Shown here piece by piece: positions 45,889-54,405 of a stretch of DNA of 63,089 bases. Under the pieces are notes generated by a model that was given only the letters and a program-made list of their open reading frames with translations, was not told the origin of the DNA and made no database searches. Source of the DNA: Cyclobacteriaceae bacterium (GTDB lineage Bacteria; Bacteroidota; Bacteroidia; Cytophagales; Cyclobacteriaceae); NCBI GenBank assembly GCA_028285445.1, contig JANQPQ010000028.1, positions 1 through 63,089 on the forward strand, written 5' to 3'. Each line of letters starts with the position of its first letter. Positions within the stretch are counted from its first letter, which is position 1. A program made the translations under genes and the position numbers.

Positions 45889-47373
45889 TTAAGAGTTAGC
45901 CTTTTTATTGCGATGTTGAAATTTCCATTTCCAGATGGCATAAGTTGCCCCAAGAGCTAACATAGCACTCAGAATCACCCATTTCCACTCATTCACAAAT
46001 CCCTGCTTGGTGCCTCTATGGTCGTCGAAGTGTAAGATAGTGCCACCTCTGCTATCTTCTCCAAATTCCAGCCTTGACCAATAATGCCTGTGAATAAAGG
46101 CAATCACATCTCCATTTTCACCCATTACAGGAATCAGCGGGTAAGCACCGGAGTACAGTCTGCCATTGCGGTACCTGATCTTGACAGTGCCATGGGGCCG
46201 GTAGAAATTGGCACCCATGCTATAGTGCCCGGTATATTTTTTAGCCAACTCTTTCGGAATATTATCAATGCTTAGATTCAGCACCTCAAATGAATCGCCA
46301 AGAGCCGCTGCCGCCAATTCAGGGCCAACGAAATATGGCAATGAAACATACCGGTTAGACAGCATAATCACTACCAGGTCATCATCGGGATATATTCCAA
46401 AGTAAGAAGCAAAGCCAGGCGATCTGCCATTTACCTGGTATCGTGTGTGGTTGTTATGCGCATTAAGGAACCATCCATAGCCAGCATGACTGCCGTAGTC
46501 GGTCAGGGTCTGCTCCCATGCCTGCCTAGACAGTAGTTTCCTATTTAACACAGCCTGGGCAAACCTGGCAAGGTCATCGACGGTAGAATAGATTGAAGCA
46601 TGCCCGGTTTTTACAGACCAATGTATTGCAGGTGCTGGCTCAACATCAGTGAAACCTTTTTCAGTGTAACCATTGGCTAAATTAGGAATATCAGATGCTG
46701 ACATGAGATTGGAGATGTGGCCGGAGCTATGCATGCCCAATGGTTTAAATATGGCTTGCTCAAGGTAGTCTCCAAATGGCAAGCCACTAACCTGCTCTAC
46801 GATTGCGGCCAATAAAATGTACTCTGATCTACCATGAGCATAGTTTGAGCCAGGTTCGAACACCAGGTCATCACCTTCGAAATACTCCATGAGTTGGGAG
46901 GTAGTATGTGGTTTATCTCTATTAAGGTTTTCTACGGCCCAACCGGCATCCCAGGCTGGTATACCCGAGCGCTGGGCCAGCATATGGTGAACTGTTATGC
47001 GGTCTCCATTTTTGAATTCAGGAAAGAAGTTGTCAACCTTGTCAGCTAGAGACATTCTACGCTCATCTACTAGCTTCATAATTGCAGCCGAGGTGAAAAT
47101 CATGGAGGCAGAGGCCAACATGAACTTCGTATTTCGATTGTTCTCAAGCTGATGACCTTCATCGCTATTTCCGTATGACTGCTGGAAGAGAATTGAATCG
47201 TTTTGCAAAACAACTACATTGCCTGCATAATTATTAGTCGCAACCAATGGATCCATGATGCTCTGGATATTTTCCGCAATGGATTGGTGAAAAGAGGCCG
47301 ATTGCACCCTGGAAGCAGTATAAAATATCAGACACCCAATAATTAACCCCTTTAGATTGATTACACTTTGCAT
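45889..47373 (-). CDS. Membrane-anchored serine-hydrolase homologue with lost catalytic motifs
   Basis: 494 residues from ATG 47373. It has an N-terminal signal or span, a beta-lactamase/class C fold, and a C-terminal membrane segment (WVILSAMLALGATYAIW, about 466-482) followed by a basic tail. The active-site motifs are degraded. The nucleophile Ser88 remains in ASASM, but the SxxK lysine is Met91. The YxN motif reads Y178-A-H180, and the third motif is NGR instead of HGG (N315-G-R317). The rest of the fold is well kept, for example LADKVDNFFPEF and DYLEQAIFKPLGM. It is probably a non-catalytic ligand sensor; it diverges from a membrane-tethered winged-helix regulator at 47474. Confidence 0.82.
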   Translation of the reverse strand: MQSVINLKGLIIGCLIFYTASRVQSASFHQSIAENIQSIMDPLVATNNYAGNVVVLQNDSILFQQSYGNSDEGHQLENNRNTKFMLASASMIFTSAAIMKLVDERRMSLADKVDNFFPEFKNGDRITVHHMLAQRSGIPAWDAGWAVENLNRDKPHTTSQLMEYFEGDDLVFEPGSNYAHGRSEYILLAAIVEQVSGLPFGDYLEQAIFKPLGMHSSGHISNLMSASDIPNLANGYTEKGFTDVEPAPAIHWSVKTGHASIYSTVDDLARFAQAVLNRKLLSRQAWEQTLTDYGSHAGYGWFLNAHNNHTRYQVNGRSPGFASYFGIYPDDDLVVIMLSNRYVSLPYFVGPELAAAALGDSFEVLNLSIDNIPKELAKKYTGHYSMGANFYRPHGTVKIRYRNGRLYSGAYPLIPVMGENGDVIAFIHRHYWSRLEFGEDSRGGTILHFDDHRGTKQGFVNEWKWVILSAMLALGATYAIWKWKFQHRNKKANS

Positions 47374-47473
47374 AAGAATTCCGTAATTAAGTATGTTGGT
47401 ATTGGTGATTATAAAACTCACCGCTAGCCAGCAAATAATCACGGTATTAGTGTGAAACTAAGTTGAAACTATC

Positions 47474-47911
47474 ATGAATAACAGCAGTAACCATCCCGAA
47501 GGACATATATCGCTGGGCTCCTATACTTTAGATCCTAGCACAGGCATAATATTGTCTGAAGACGGGTATGAGATCTTTATGGAACATCGGCTGCGAGATT
47601 TGCTACTGGTGTTATATGATAAGAGAGGCCGGTTTGTAAGCAAGAAAGAAATCATGACCGATGTCTGGAAAGGCACTGTCGTTAGTGATCAATCTGTTGC
47701 CAAGGCAGTTTCTGATTTACGCAGGTTCTTCCAAACAAATACAATGGAGAGTATGAGCATAACCACTGTAAGGAAACTGGGCTATCGTTTAGAGGTATCA
47801 CCTTTGCAAGAGGTGGCACTGATTGAACAACCTACTTCAACCCTAAGAAGGGCCCTTCCTTATACAATAGCAGCTTTATTCCTACTGATCTTCTTCATAC
47901 TTCACCACTAA
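47474..47911 (+). CDS. Membrane-tethered winged-helix regulator (CadC/ToxR-type, no sensor domain)
   Basis: 145 residues. An OmpR/PhoB-type winged-helix domain covers about 15-110, with LRDLLLVLYDKRGRFVSKKEI and VVSDQSVAKAVSDLRRFF (recognition helix) and TVRKLGYRLE wing. A single membrane span (RALPYTIAALFLLIFFILHH) ends the protein. CadC/ToxR regulators continue with a periplasmic sensor domain; here only HH follows. It would therefore need a membrane partner to sense a signal, and the divergent serine-hydrolase homologue with membrane segments at both ends is an obvious candidate. The spacer is 100 bases. Confidence 0.83.
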   Translation: MNNSSNHPEGHISLGSYTLDPSTGIILSEDGYEIFMEHRLRDLLLVLYDKRGRFVSKKEIMTDVWKGTVVSDQSVAKAVSDLRRFFQTNTMESMSITTVRKLGYRLEVSPLQEVALIEQPTSTLRRALPYTIAALFLLIFFILHH

Positions 47912-47924
47912 GCTAATATCGCTT

Positions 47925-47944
47925 CTATTGTCGTTTGTGGGATT
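47925..47944 (+). promoter_or_regulatory. Copy 1 of a 20-bp element upstream of the kinase gene
   Basis: CTATTGTCGTTTGT followed by GGGATT; the same 20 positions recur at 49765-49784 with 18 identities. It ends 59 bases before the kinase start, almost the same distance as the second copy from the receptor start (62 bases). It contains TTTG, which fits the -33 box of Bacteroidota promoters, but no clear -7 box follows. Confidence 0.5.
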
Positions 47945-48003
47945 AATTCTGTCGATGGCGGGCTAATTCAGGTGCTTTGGCAAGAAACTGTTAAAATTGG
48001 GTT

Positions 48004-49035
48004 GTGAGAGAACATCAATTGCAAAAACCAAGGCCCTTACTGGAAATCCCATTCCAACTTGCATTGTTGGTGTTGGTATTTGTATTCTATTCTTTCGACA
48101 GGGATCAGCCCCAGATTCAGTTTCATCAAGTGATCTTCTTCCTCAATTACGTGGGAGCGGTACTGATCATTAACTATCTGCTGCTACCTCGTTTCTTTTA
48201 TAAGAAGAAGTACTGGCAGTTCCTCGTGGCATTCCTGGTCATCATAGTGTTGGTAATTCTAATGGAGGAGTTGGTCTTGGAAAGGATATTCTTCCCGGAT
48301 GGCAGAGGCAGGCGATTTCAACCTATATTTTTCAGCTTGCTGGATGTATTGCCGGTAATTACTATTCTATCGGGTTTCAAGTTTGGGTGGGACCTTATAG
48401 TTAAGCAGCGCGAAGTTGAAGAATTACAGCTTTCAGTAGAAGAGAATGAGCTTAAGTTTCTTAAGTCTCAAATTCACCCTCACTTCCTTTTTAACAACCT
48501 GAATAATTTGTATTCCTATGCCCTGGACAATTCTGAAAAGACACCGGCCATTATTCTGGAGATGTCATCGGTATTGCGGTATATGCTCTATGAATGTAAG
48601 GAGAAGTTTGTACCCGTAGAAGGTGAACTGAAACAACTGCATAACTTCGTTAAGTTAAACGAATTACAAGTCGAAGACCGCGGAAAGATCACATTTACCA
48701 AGCCGGAAGCAATTGATGACCACCTAAAAATTGCTCCACTCATACTGCTGGTATTTGTCGAAAACGCCTTTAAGCACAGCGTAGGCAGTCAATCTGAGAA
48801 TATTACTATCGATATATCAGTCGGAATAAGTGCAGAAGAAGAGTTAGCGTTTGTCTGTAGTAATTCATACCGGGCACAGGCCAACACCGATGATATCTCG
48901 ATGGGTATCGGTTTAGAGAATGTAAAGAAGCGGCTAGAGTTATTATACCCCAATGCACATACTCTGCGAATTGAACAATCGCCAGATACCTACAAAGTAA
49001 CCTTGAAGATTAAACTAGCATCTGCCAGCAAGTAG
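48004..49035 (+). CDS. LytS/YehU-type sensor histidine kinase
   Basis: 343 residues starting at GTG 48004, the first start after an in-frame stop. About four membrane spans (15-30, 45-62, 70-92 and 108-126) precede a helical linker and the His_kinase domain, with IHPHFLFNNLNNLYS and phospho-acceptor His160. The N-box is VFVENAFKHS and the G-box MGIGLENVKKRLELLYPN. There is no periplasmic sensor domain. Only one base separates it from the LytTR regulator gene, so the pair is cotranscribed. An element shared with the promoter region of the downstream TonB receptor lies upstream. Confidence 0.88.
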   Translation: MREHQLQKPRPLLEIPFQLALLVLVFVFYSFDRDQPQIQFHQVIFFLNYVGAVLIINYLLLPRFFYKKKYWQFLVAFLVIIVLVILMEELVLERIFFPDGRGRRFQPIFFSLLDVLPVITILSGFKFGWDLIVKQREVEELQLSVEENELKFLKSQIHPHFLFNNLNNLYSYALDNSEKTPAIILEMSSVLRYMLYECKEKFVPVEGELKQLHNFVKLNELQVEDRGKITFTKPEAIDDHLKIAPLILLVFVENAFKHSVGSQSENITIDISVGISAEEELAFVCSNSYRAQANTDDISMGIGLENVKKRLELLYPNAHTLRIEQSPDTYKVTLKIKLASASK

Positions 49036-49036
49036 C

Positions 49037-49735
49037 ATGATGACCTGCATAATCATAGAAGACCAACCGCCAGCGCAGAGGATTCTACAGCGGTTCATCC
49101 GCGATATTGGCACTCTTGAGCTTAAAGGCACTTACCCTGATGCTACTGCCGCAATCGATCAATTAAAGGCAGAATCTATAGATCTCGTTTTTCTTGACAT
49201 CCATTTACCAAAGATCTCCGGCATTGAGTTTCTCAAGATTCTTACCAATAGGCCTAGTATAATCCTTACCACCGCATTTTCAGAATATGCAGTTGAAAGC
49301 TATGAATTGAATGTTGTTGATTATCTACTTAAGCCGTTTTCTTTTGAGCGATTTGTTCAGGCTGTGTCCAAAGTACAGGAACAATCCACAGACAATAAAA
49401 AGGTTGCAGATAGAGCAAAAGTTGATGGAGAGGTGTTTATCAAATCCGGTTATGATCACATCAAAGTCGTCATTCCCGATATCCACTATATCAAGTCAGA
49501 TGCAGATTACACCGAGATTCACCTAAATGACAAAAAGCACATTTCATCGGAGCCACTTCGGTTTTGGGCTGATTACCTCGATAGCAACCAATTCATTCGT
49601 ATTCACAAATCATTCATTGTAAATACCTCAAAGATCGAGAAGATCTCTGGCAATCGAATTCAACTGGTGTCAGGTGAGGCCTTGCCCCTAGGGAGAGCAT
49701 ACAAGGAGCAATTCTCTAAGAAGTTCCTCAATTAG
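49037..49735 (+). CDS. LytTR-family response regulator
   Basis: 232 residues (ATG 49037 or the next codon). The receiver has IIIEDQP acidic residues, Asp54 in FLDIHLPKIS, TTAFSEYAVE and VVDYLLKPFSF. The LytTR domain (about 132-232) shows VFIKSGYDHIKV, IHYIKSDADYTEIHL, FIRIHKSFIVN and the closing GEALPLGRAYKEQF. It should be phosphorylated by the kinase encoded one base upstream. The repeated element before the kinase gene and before the TonB receptor gene at 49847 is the natural candidate for its binding site, so it may regulate both itself and the receptor. Confidence 0.9.
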   Translation: MMTCIIIEDQPPAQRILQRFIRDIGTLELKGTYPDATAAIDQLKAESIDLVFLDIHLPKISGIEFLKILTNRPSIILTTAFSEYAVESYELNVVDYLLKPFSFERFVQAVSKVQEQSTDNKKVADRAKVDGEVFIKSGYDHIKVVIPDIHYIKSDADYTEIHLNDKKHISSEPLRFWADYLDSNQFIRIHKSFIVNTSKIEKISGNRIQLVSGEALPLGRAYKEQFSKKFLN

Positions 49736-49764
49736 GCGGGCCCTCCTTGTTGATTATCGGGAAA

Positions 49765-49784
49765 CTATTGTCGTTTGTAGAATT
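49765..49784 (+). promoter_or_regulatory. Copy 2 of the 20-bp element upstream of the TonB receptor gene
   Basis: CTATTGTCGTTTGT followed by AGAATT, with 18 of 20 positions identical to 47925-47944. It ends 62 bases before the receptor start. Identical spacing to start codons supports a promoter or regulator site rather than a chance repeat. Confidence 0.5.
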
Positions 49785-49827
49785 CCAAGGATAATGGCAG
49801 AACTCTAAGTCTATTTTTGGGTTTGAA

Positions 49828-49842
49828 GATGTTATAAACATC
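49828..49842. promoter_or_regulatory. 15-bp inverted repeat just before the receptor start
   Basis: GATGTT-ATA-AACATC, ending 4 bases before ATG 49847. In RNA it would fold over the ribosome binding region and could restrict translation; as DNA it could bind a repressor. The evidence is symmetry and position only. Confidence 0.3.
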
Positions 49843-49846
49843 AAAA

Positions 49847-52282
49847 ATGAAGAGAATGAGATTTTGCTTTGTGGTGGTAATGTTAATGCTGTCGGCGGAA
49901 GTGTTTGCGCAACAAAATAACCTTGCGGGGAGAGTGGTGGATAATGACAGCGGAGACCCGGTAGAGTTTGCAAGTGTTGGTGTATTCAATCAAGCTGACT
50001 CCAGCCTGGTTGGAGGAACAGTAACCGATGCTGCTGGTACCTTTGGCATGAGAGTGGCACCTGGCTCATATTACGTCAGCATACAGTTTGTTTCCTACGC
50101 CGATTACATGGTGAATAATGTACTGATCGAAGAGGGCAAAACATTTACCCTCCCCGAAGTTAGGCTGGCGGTTGCCTCTCAATTTCTTGAAGAAGTTGTA
50201 GTGCAAGGAGATCGCACCCAAATGGAGTTGACGCTGGACAAAAAGGTTTACAATATCGGGAAAGACCTAAGCAATCTTGGAGGCAGTGCTACAGATATTC
50301 TCGATAACCTCCCGTCGGTACAAGTAGATGTGGAAGGCAATGTGAGTTTGAGGGGGAGCGAGAATGTTCGCATTCTGGTTGATGGCAAGCCATCAGGGTT
50401 AGTGGGCATTTCCAGCAACGACGCACTTAGACAAATCAATGGCAACATGGTTGAGCGCGTTGAGATTATCACCAATCCCTCTGCTCGTTATGACGCCGAA
50501 GGAGAAGCAGGTATAATCAATCTTGTTCTGAAAAAAGAAAAACGCCAAGGGTTAAATGGAAGTTTTGTAGCAAATACTGGGGTGCCACACAACCATGGTG
50601 GCTCCATGAATATCAATTTCCGGCAGAAGAACTTCAATCTCTTCTCTAACCTGGGAATTGCCTACAGAAAAAATCCAGGCGGAGGCAGCTCATTCCAACA
50701 ATTTGGAGATCCCATTACCAAAGTAACAATAGTCGATAGAGATCGGGAAAGAGGGGGCATAAACTATAATGCACGCTTTGGCTCAGATATCTTTCTGAGT
50801 GACCATAGCACCCTCACCCTTTCTTTTCTCTATCGCTTCTCCGATGAGGACAATGACTTTGACACCGATTACTTTGATACCTACCCTACCCTCAATACTG
50901 ACTCCCTAACGCAGCGTATTGGCGATGAAGTGGAAGGTGATGAGAACCTGGAATATTCAATCAACTACACCAAGACCTTTAAAGAGAAGGGCCGCAAGTT
51001 CTCTGCAGATATCCAATATCAAAACAATAATGAAACGGAAGAAGCTGACTTAATTGAGGCAAGTGGCACCAGTACTGGCATACTTACCCCTACGCTGGTG
51101 CAAAGATCAGTTAATGATGAACTTGAGGAAAGGTGGATGTTGCAAAGTGAATATGTTCACCCTGTAGGTAAAGAAGGAAAATTTGAATCTGGCGTAAGAT
51201 ACACGGATCGCCTGGTAGGTAATGATTACATTGTCGAGGAGCAGGACGAGAATGGAGACTACCAGGTAGATCCAAACTTCACCAACGACTTTGAGTACCA
51301 CGAGAAAGTTGCTGCCGCTTATGCTATCATCGGCAACAAAGCCAACCTACTTTCATGGCAGGTAGGTTTACGATACGAGTGGACCGATCTATCGACGATA
51401 CTTAGAAATACCAATGAAACTGGCCAGCAGCGTTATAGTAACCTATTTCCAAGTGCTTTCCTTACTTATGACCTAAGTGACGAGCAATCGGTGCAAGCCA
51501 GTTACAGCAGAAGAATTAGACGCCCCCGGGGACGATTTCTTAATCCATTCCCAGACATAGTCGATAACCGGAATTTCCGTATGGGTAATCCCGATCTCCG
51601 GCCAGTTTACACAGATTCATATGAGTTAGGGTACTTATTGAACCTGGCAAAGTCTTCGATTTATGGGGGCGTCTATTTTAGACATTCCGAAGGCGTCTAC
51701 CAGCGCATCAGGTTTGTGGAAAACGATATTACTTACCAGCGGCCCTATAATATCACTGCACAAAACGATATTGGCATCGAGGTTAATTTCTCTCACGAGC
51801 CTGCTAAGTGGTACAGCTTCAATGGAAACCTGAATTTCTTTCATTCTATTACCGAAGATGGAAGTATCAGCTTCAACGATCAGACAATAAGCTTTGACCA
51901 GGTAGAAGCCACTTCGTTTAGTGGTCGGTTGAATAACAACCTTAAGCTAAGCAAGGCCTTCGATGCACAAATAAATGTAATGTATCGGGCTCCTCGTAAC
52001 ACCGTACAAGGCAAAAGGCTATCAATGACTTCAATCGATCTTGGATTCTCAAGAGATGTAATGAAGAACAATGGTACCATAGCCCTAAGCGTCAGAGACT
52101 TGCTTAATACACGCAAATATCGCGGTGAAACTTTCGCTGAAGGCTATTTCGAAGTCAGCGATTTTCAATGGCGAAGTCGAACTACTCAGCTGAGCTTTAC
52201 CTATCGGCTTAACCAGAAAAAGCAAAGACAACGCAGAGGCAGAGGCGATGGCAATGACTTTGAAGGAGATGAGGCGTTCTAG
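49847..52282 (+). CDS. TonB-dependent receptor (outer-membrane beta-barrel family)
   Basis: 811 residues. A signal peptide (1-22, ending VFAQQ) is followed by a CarboxypepD_reg-like domain (about 25-105, AGRVVDNDSGDPVEFASVGV), a plug (about 125-220) with ATDILDNLPSVQVD, VSLRGSENVRILVDGKPSG and VERVEIITNPSARYDAEGEAG. A large barrel of the OMP_b-brl_3 type ends in TTQLSFTYRLNQ, with a basic and acidic tail of about 25 residues after it. It lies 111 bases after the LytTR pair. The substrate is unknown; the family imports metal chelates, peptides or glycans. A shared terminator with the cold-shock gene follows. Confidence 0.88.
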   Translation: MKRMRFCFVVVMLMLSAEVFAQQNNLAGRVVDNDSGDPVEFASVGVFNQADSSLVGGTVTDAAGTFGMRVAPGSYYVSIQFVSYADYMVNNVLIEEGKTFTLPEVRLAVASQFLEEVVVQGDRTQMELTLDKKVYNIGKDLSNLGGSATDILDNLPSVQVDVEGNVSLRGSENVRILVDGKPSGLVGISSNDALRQINGNMVERVEIITNPSARYDAEGEAGIINLVLKKEKRQGLNGSFVANTGVPHNHGGSMNINFRQKNFNLFSNLGIAYRKNPGGGSSFQQFGDPITKVTIVDRDRERGGINYNARFGSDIFLSDHSTLTLSFLYRFSDEDNDFDTDYFDTYPTLNTDSLTQRIGDEVEGDENLEYSINYTKTFKEKGRKFSADIQYQNNNETEEADLIEASGTSTGILTPTLVQRSVNDELEERWMLQSEYVHPVGKEGKFESGVRYTDRLVGNDYIVEEQDENGDYQVDPNFTNDFEYHEKVAAAYAIIGNKANLLSWQVGLRYEWTDLSTILRNTNETGQQRYSNLFPSAFLTYDLSDEQSVQASYSRRIRRPRGRFLNPFPDIVDNRNFRMGNPDLRPVYTDSYELGYLLNLAKSSIYGGVYFRHSEGVYQRIRFVENDITYQRPYNITAQNDIGIEVNFSHEPAKWYSFNGNLNFFHSITEDGSISFNDQTISFDQVEATSFSGRLNNNLKLSKAFDAQINVMYRAPRNTVQGKRLSMTSIDLGFSRDVMKNNGTIALSVRDLLNTRKYRGETFAEGYFEVSDFQWRSRTTQLSFTYRLNQKKQRQRRGRGDGNDFEGDEAF

Positions 52283-52305
52283 TGCCAGTGCAAGGTTCCT
52301 TCCAT

Positions 52306-52345
52306 AAAAAAAGCCATTACGTCAAATGGCTTTACTACTTTTTGC
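52306..52345. terminator. Bidirectional hairpin terminator
   Basis: AAAGCCATT (52310-52318) pairs with AATGGCTTT (52325-52333) around a 6-base loop. Runs of A before it and T-rich sequence after it make it usable in both directions. It separates the convergent receptor (+, ends 52282) and cold-shock (-, ends 52367) genes. Confidence 0.8.
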
Positions 52346-52366
52346 AAAGGACCTGAGTCCCTTGAT

Positions 52367-52558
52367 TTAAATCAATTCTACTCGTACGGCGTTTAGCCCT
52401 TTTCGGCCTTGCTCCACATCAAACTTCACTTTGTCGTTCTCCCTAATTTCATCTATAAGGCCACTTTCATGAACAAAAATGTCTTCACTGGAATCCTGGG
52501 GCTTAATAAAACCAAATCCTTTTGAGTTGTTGAAGAACTTAACTGTTCCTTCTTTCAT
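52367..52558 (-). CDS. Cold-shock domain protein (CspA family)
   Basis: 63 residues, a single cold-shock domain of normal size. RNP1 reads KGFGFI (residues 14-19) and RNP2 DIFVH (27-31), the nucleic-acid-binding surface. It would act as an RNA chaperone in the cytoplasm. It lies 45 bases downstream of the RhlE helicase gene on the same strand; the two are a plausible cold- or growth-transition unit acting together on RNA structure. A strong terminator follows. Confidence 0.92.
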   Translation of the reverse strand: MKEGTVKFFNNSKGFGFIKPQDSSEDIFVHESGLIDEIRENDKVKFDVEQGRKGLNAVRVELI

Positions 52559-52603
52559 TGTTTACTTGTTTATGTTAAAACGTTATTAAAAAATACATTT
52601 TGA

Positions 52604-53818
52604 TTAATTCACAAATGTGACAGCTTTCCCCGCTTTGCCCGCTCGGCCAGTTCTCCCAATTCGATGGATGTAGCTATCTAGTGTTTGAGGTTTCTCGTAG
52701 TTGATAACGTGCGTAACATTATCCACGTCAATTCCCCTTGCTGCAACGTCTGTTGCCACTAATACTTGTACTTTTCCTTTACGGAATTTATCCAGGGCCT
52801 GTATTCTATAGTTTTGAGATTTATTGCCATGAATAAGAGCGGCACTAACCCCGGATTTATTAAGCCTCTGGCTCACTTTATCTACAAGTCTTTTCGTTTC
52901 GGCAAATATCAATACCCTTTCGTACTCACTGCCTGAAACTAAATCCAATAGCATATTAAATTTATCACCACCCTTGGGTACTTTGATTAAATCCTGATTG
53001 ATTCGGGCTGCAGCATTTGTTGTTGGCCCAACCGAGATATTAATTGGATTGGTTAGCAAGGTATCAATTAGCGACTTTTGAGTTTTATCAGTTGTTGCAG
53101 AAAATAGCATCGTTTGTCTCCGATACTTCATTCCACCAACAATCTTCTTTATGTCATTAACAAACCCCATGTCAAGCATACGGTCGAATTCATCCAAAAT
53201 AAGAACTGAGAAATCTTGCAGGTTTAGGGCTTTTCTCTTGGTCAGGTCCATTAGTCGACCAGGTGTGCCAATAATCAAATGGTGCCTCCTGCGCAACCGA
53301 TGAACGTCTCTACCTACGCTGGTGCCACCAATAAAACTAGCGCTATAAAGCCCCATACCATTAGTAAGACATTTAAATTCCTTCTCAACTTGCAGGGCTA
53401 ATTCCCGGGTTGGCACAATTACCAACGAACTGAAGGGTTTACCATTTGTCAATTGGTCAATAATTGGAATCAGAAAAGCAGCAGTCTTACCGGTTCCGGT
53501 ATTAGCAACACCAACCAGATCTCTACCTCTAATCTCGGGTTTCAGCGTCTTTTCTTGTATTTCCGTTGGGTTGACAAACCCCATCTTGGTAATGTTTTCC
53601 TTTAGCTTCGCATCAAGGTTCAACTCTTGGAATGACCTGGCAGGGCTAAAGGAATCCGTTTCCCTGGGACCACGCCCAACTCGGTTTACTATTTGCTCTA
53701 AGTCTAAATTAGACTTAGCCCTACCTTTCCGGAAACCTCTTCCAAAATTGTTCTTTGATTGTGCCTTAGCCCGGTGAAATTTTCTTTTATCTGATTTTCT
53801 AGCTTTTGTATAACTCAT
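52604..53818 (-). CDS. DEAD-box RNA helicase, RhlE-like
   Basis: 404 residues. A basic N-terminal extension of about 60 residues (many K/R) precedes the helicase core: Q motif FVNPTEIQEK, motif I ANTGTGKT, Ia PTRELALQ, motif II DEFD (Phe replaces Ala of DEAD), motif III SAT, motif V ATDVAARGID and motif VI HRIGRTGRAGK. It ends soon after motif VI, with no C-terminal extension, so the basic patch that usually lies at the C-terminus is at the N-terminus here. It unwinds structured RNA, probably in ribosome assembly or cold adaptation. A 587-base non-coding region lies upstream. Confidence 0.9.
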   Translation of the reverse strand: MSYTKARKSDKRKFHRAKAQSKNNFGRGFRKGRAKSNLDLEQIVNRVGRGPRETDSFSPARSFQELNLDAKLKENITKMGFVNPTEIQEKTLKPEIRGRDLVGVANTGTGKTAAFLIPIIDQLTNGKPFSSLVIVPTRELALQVEKEFKCLTNGMGLYSASFIGGTSVGRDVHRLRRRHHLIIGTPGRLMDLTKRKALNLQDFSVLILDEFDRMLDMGFVNDIKKIVGGMKYRRQTMLFSATTDKTQKSLIDTLLTNPINISVGPTTNAAARINQDLIKVPKGGDKFNMLLDLVSGSEYERVLIFAETKRLVDKVSQRLNKSGVSAALIHGNKSQNYRIQALDKFRKGKVQVLVATDVAARGIDVDNVTHVINYEKPQTLDSYIHRIGRTGRAGKAGKAVTFVN

Positions 53819-54405
53819 ATTCTATATCATTGATTAGTAATGAGCCCCTTGCCTCCATATCGCTACTGGCTCAAAAAAACAACGGCAGCATAGCAATTAT
53901 TGCATGCCTCATTGTTTGGAACTATCATAAGAGGGATGGTAATCTTGAAACCTCGCCCGTCTTCTGAGTCGTAAAGTTCGACTCTATTCTTTGTTTAAAC
54001 TGTCTATGCGGTAAAGGGGCCTAAATCGGGATCAAATATTATGGAAGGTTAAGATTACGGAAGGCATCTTTACGAAGGCACAAAGGTACAGCTTAAATTC
54101 TACTACTCCTACGGTAGTGGGAAAGTTATATATAGTCGCAATATGGGAAGAAGGCAATACAAAGCATGTTAAATAGTTAGCTAATACTGATGGAGGTCCG
54201 TCTCTTACTTTTATTATCACTACCTTACTGCTCCATAAAAATTAATGGAAGTTTGAGAGAGCAAAAGATTAGACTTATTCCCTGGCAAGCTTCGGCAAGC
54301 TTAAGGAAAGTCGACTGACAAATGTGTCAAGAATGTGGGACCCAACCACCGCCATTTGGTCCAGTGAATGTATAAAGTGAGAAAAGCAGCAACATATCAA
54401 CAACT
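53819..54405. other. 587-base non-coding region upstream of the helicase gene
   Basis: I see no coding sequence with a plausible composition here. It separates the helicase (-) from the small gene at 54406 (+), so it is a divergent regulatory region. It contains a 6-bp stem GAGTCG/CGACTC with a 7-base loop at 53966-53984, and AAGCTT repeated four bases apart near 54290. A GCAAT-T-ATTGC symmetrical site lies near 53899-53909. A long structured leader is common for cold-regulated helicase genes. I found no tRNA or known ncRNA. Confidence 0.5.
53966..53984. promoter_or_regulatory. Hairpin in the helicase upstream region
   Basis: GAGTCG, 7-base loop, CGACTC; the + strand then reads TATTCTTTG. 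It may be a leader structure of the helicase mRNA (- strand) or a terminator. No other feature supports a function. Confidence 0.3.

Noticed and set aside
53899-53909. GCAAT-T-ATTGC upstream of the helicase as a Fur-family box
   Set aside because: The arms extend only five bases on each side and the gene has no metal link; likely chance in AT-rich DNA.
53941-54000. tRNA-like fragment (AGTTCGACTC) in the non-coding region
   Set aside because: The T-loop-like sequence has no complementary five-base stem and no D-arm, anticodon arm or acceptor stem around it.
54032-54220. Small ORF on the - strand in the helicase upstream region
   Set aside because: Composition is not protein-like, no recognisable motif, and no plausible start context.
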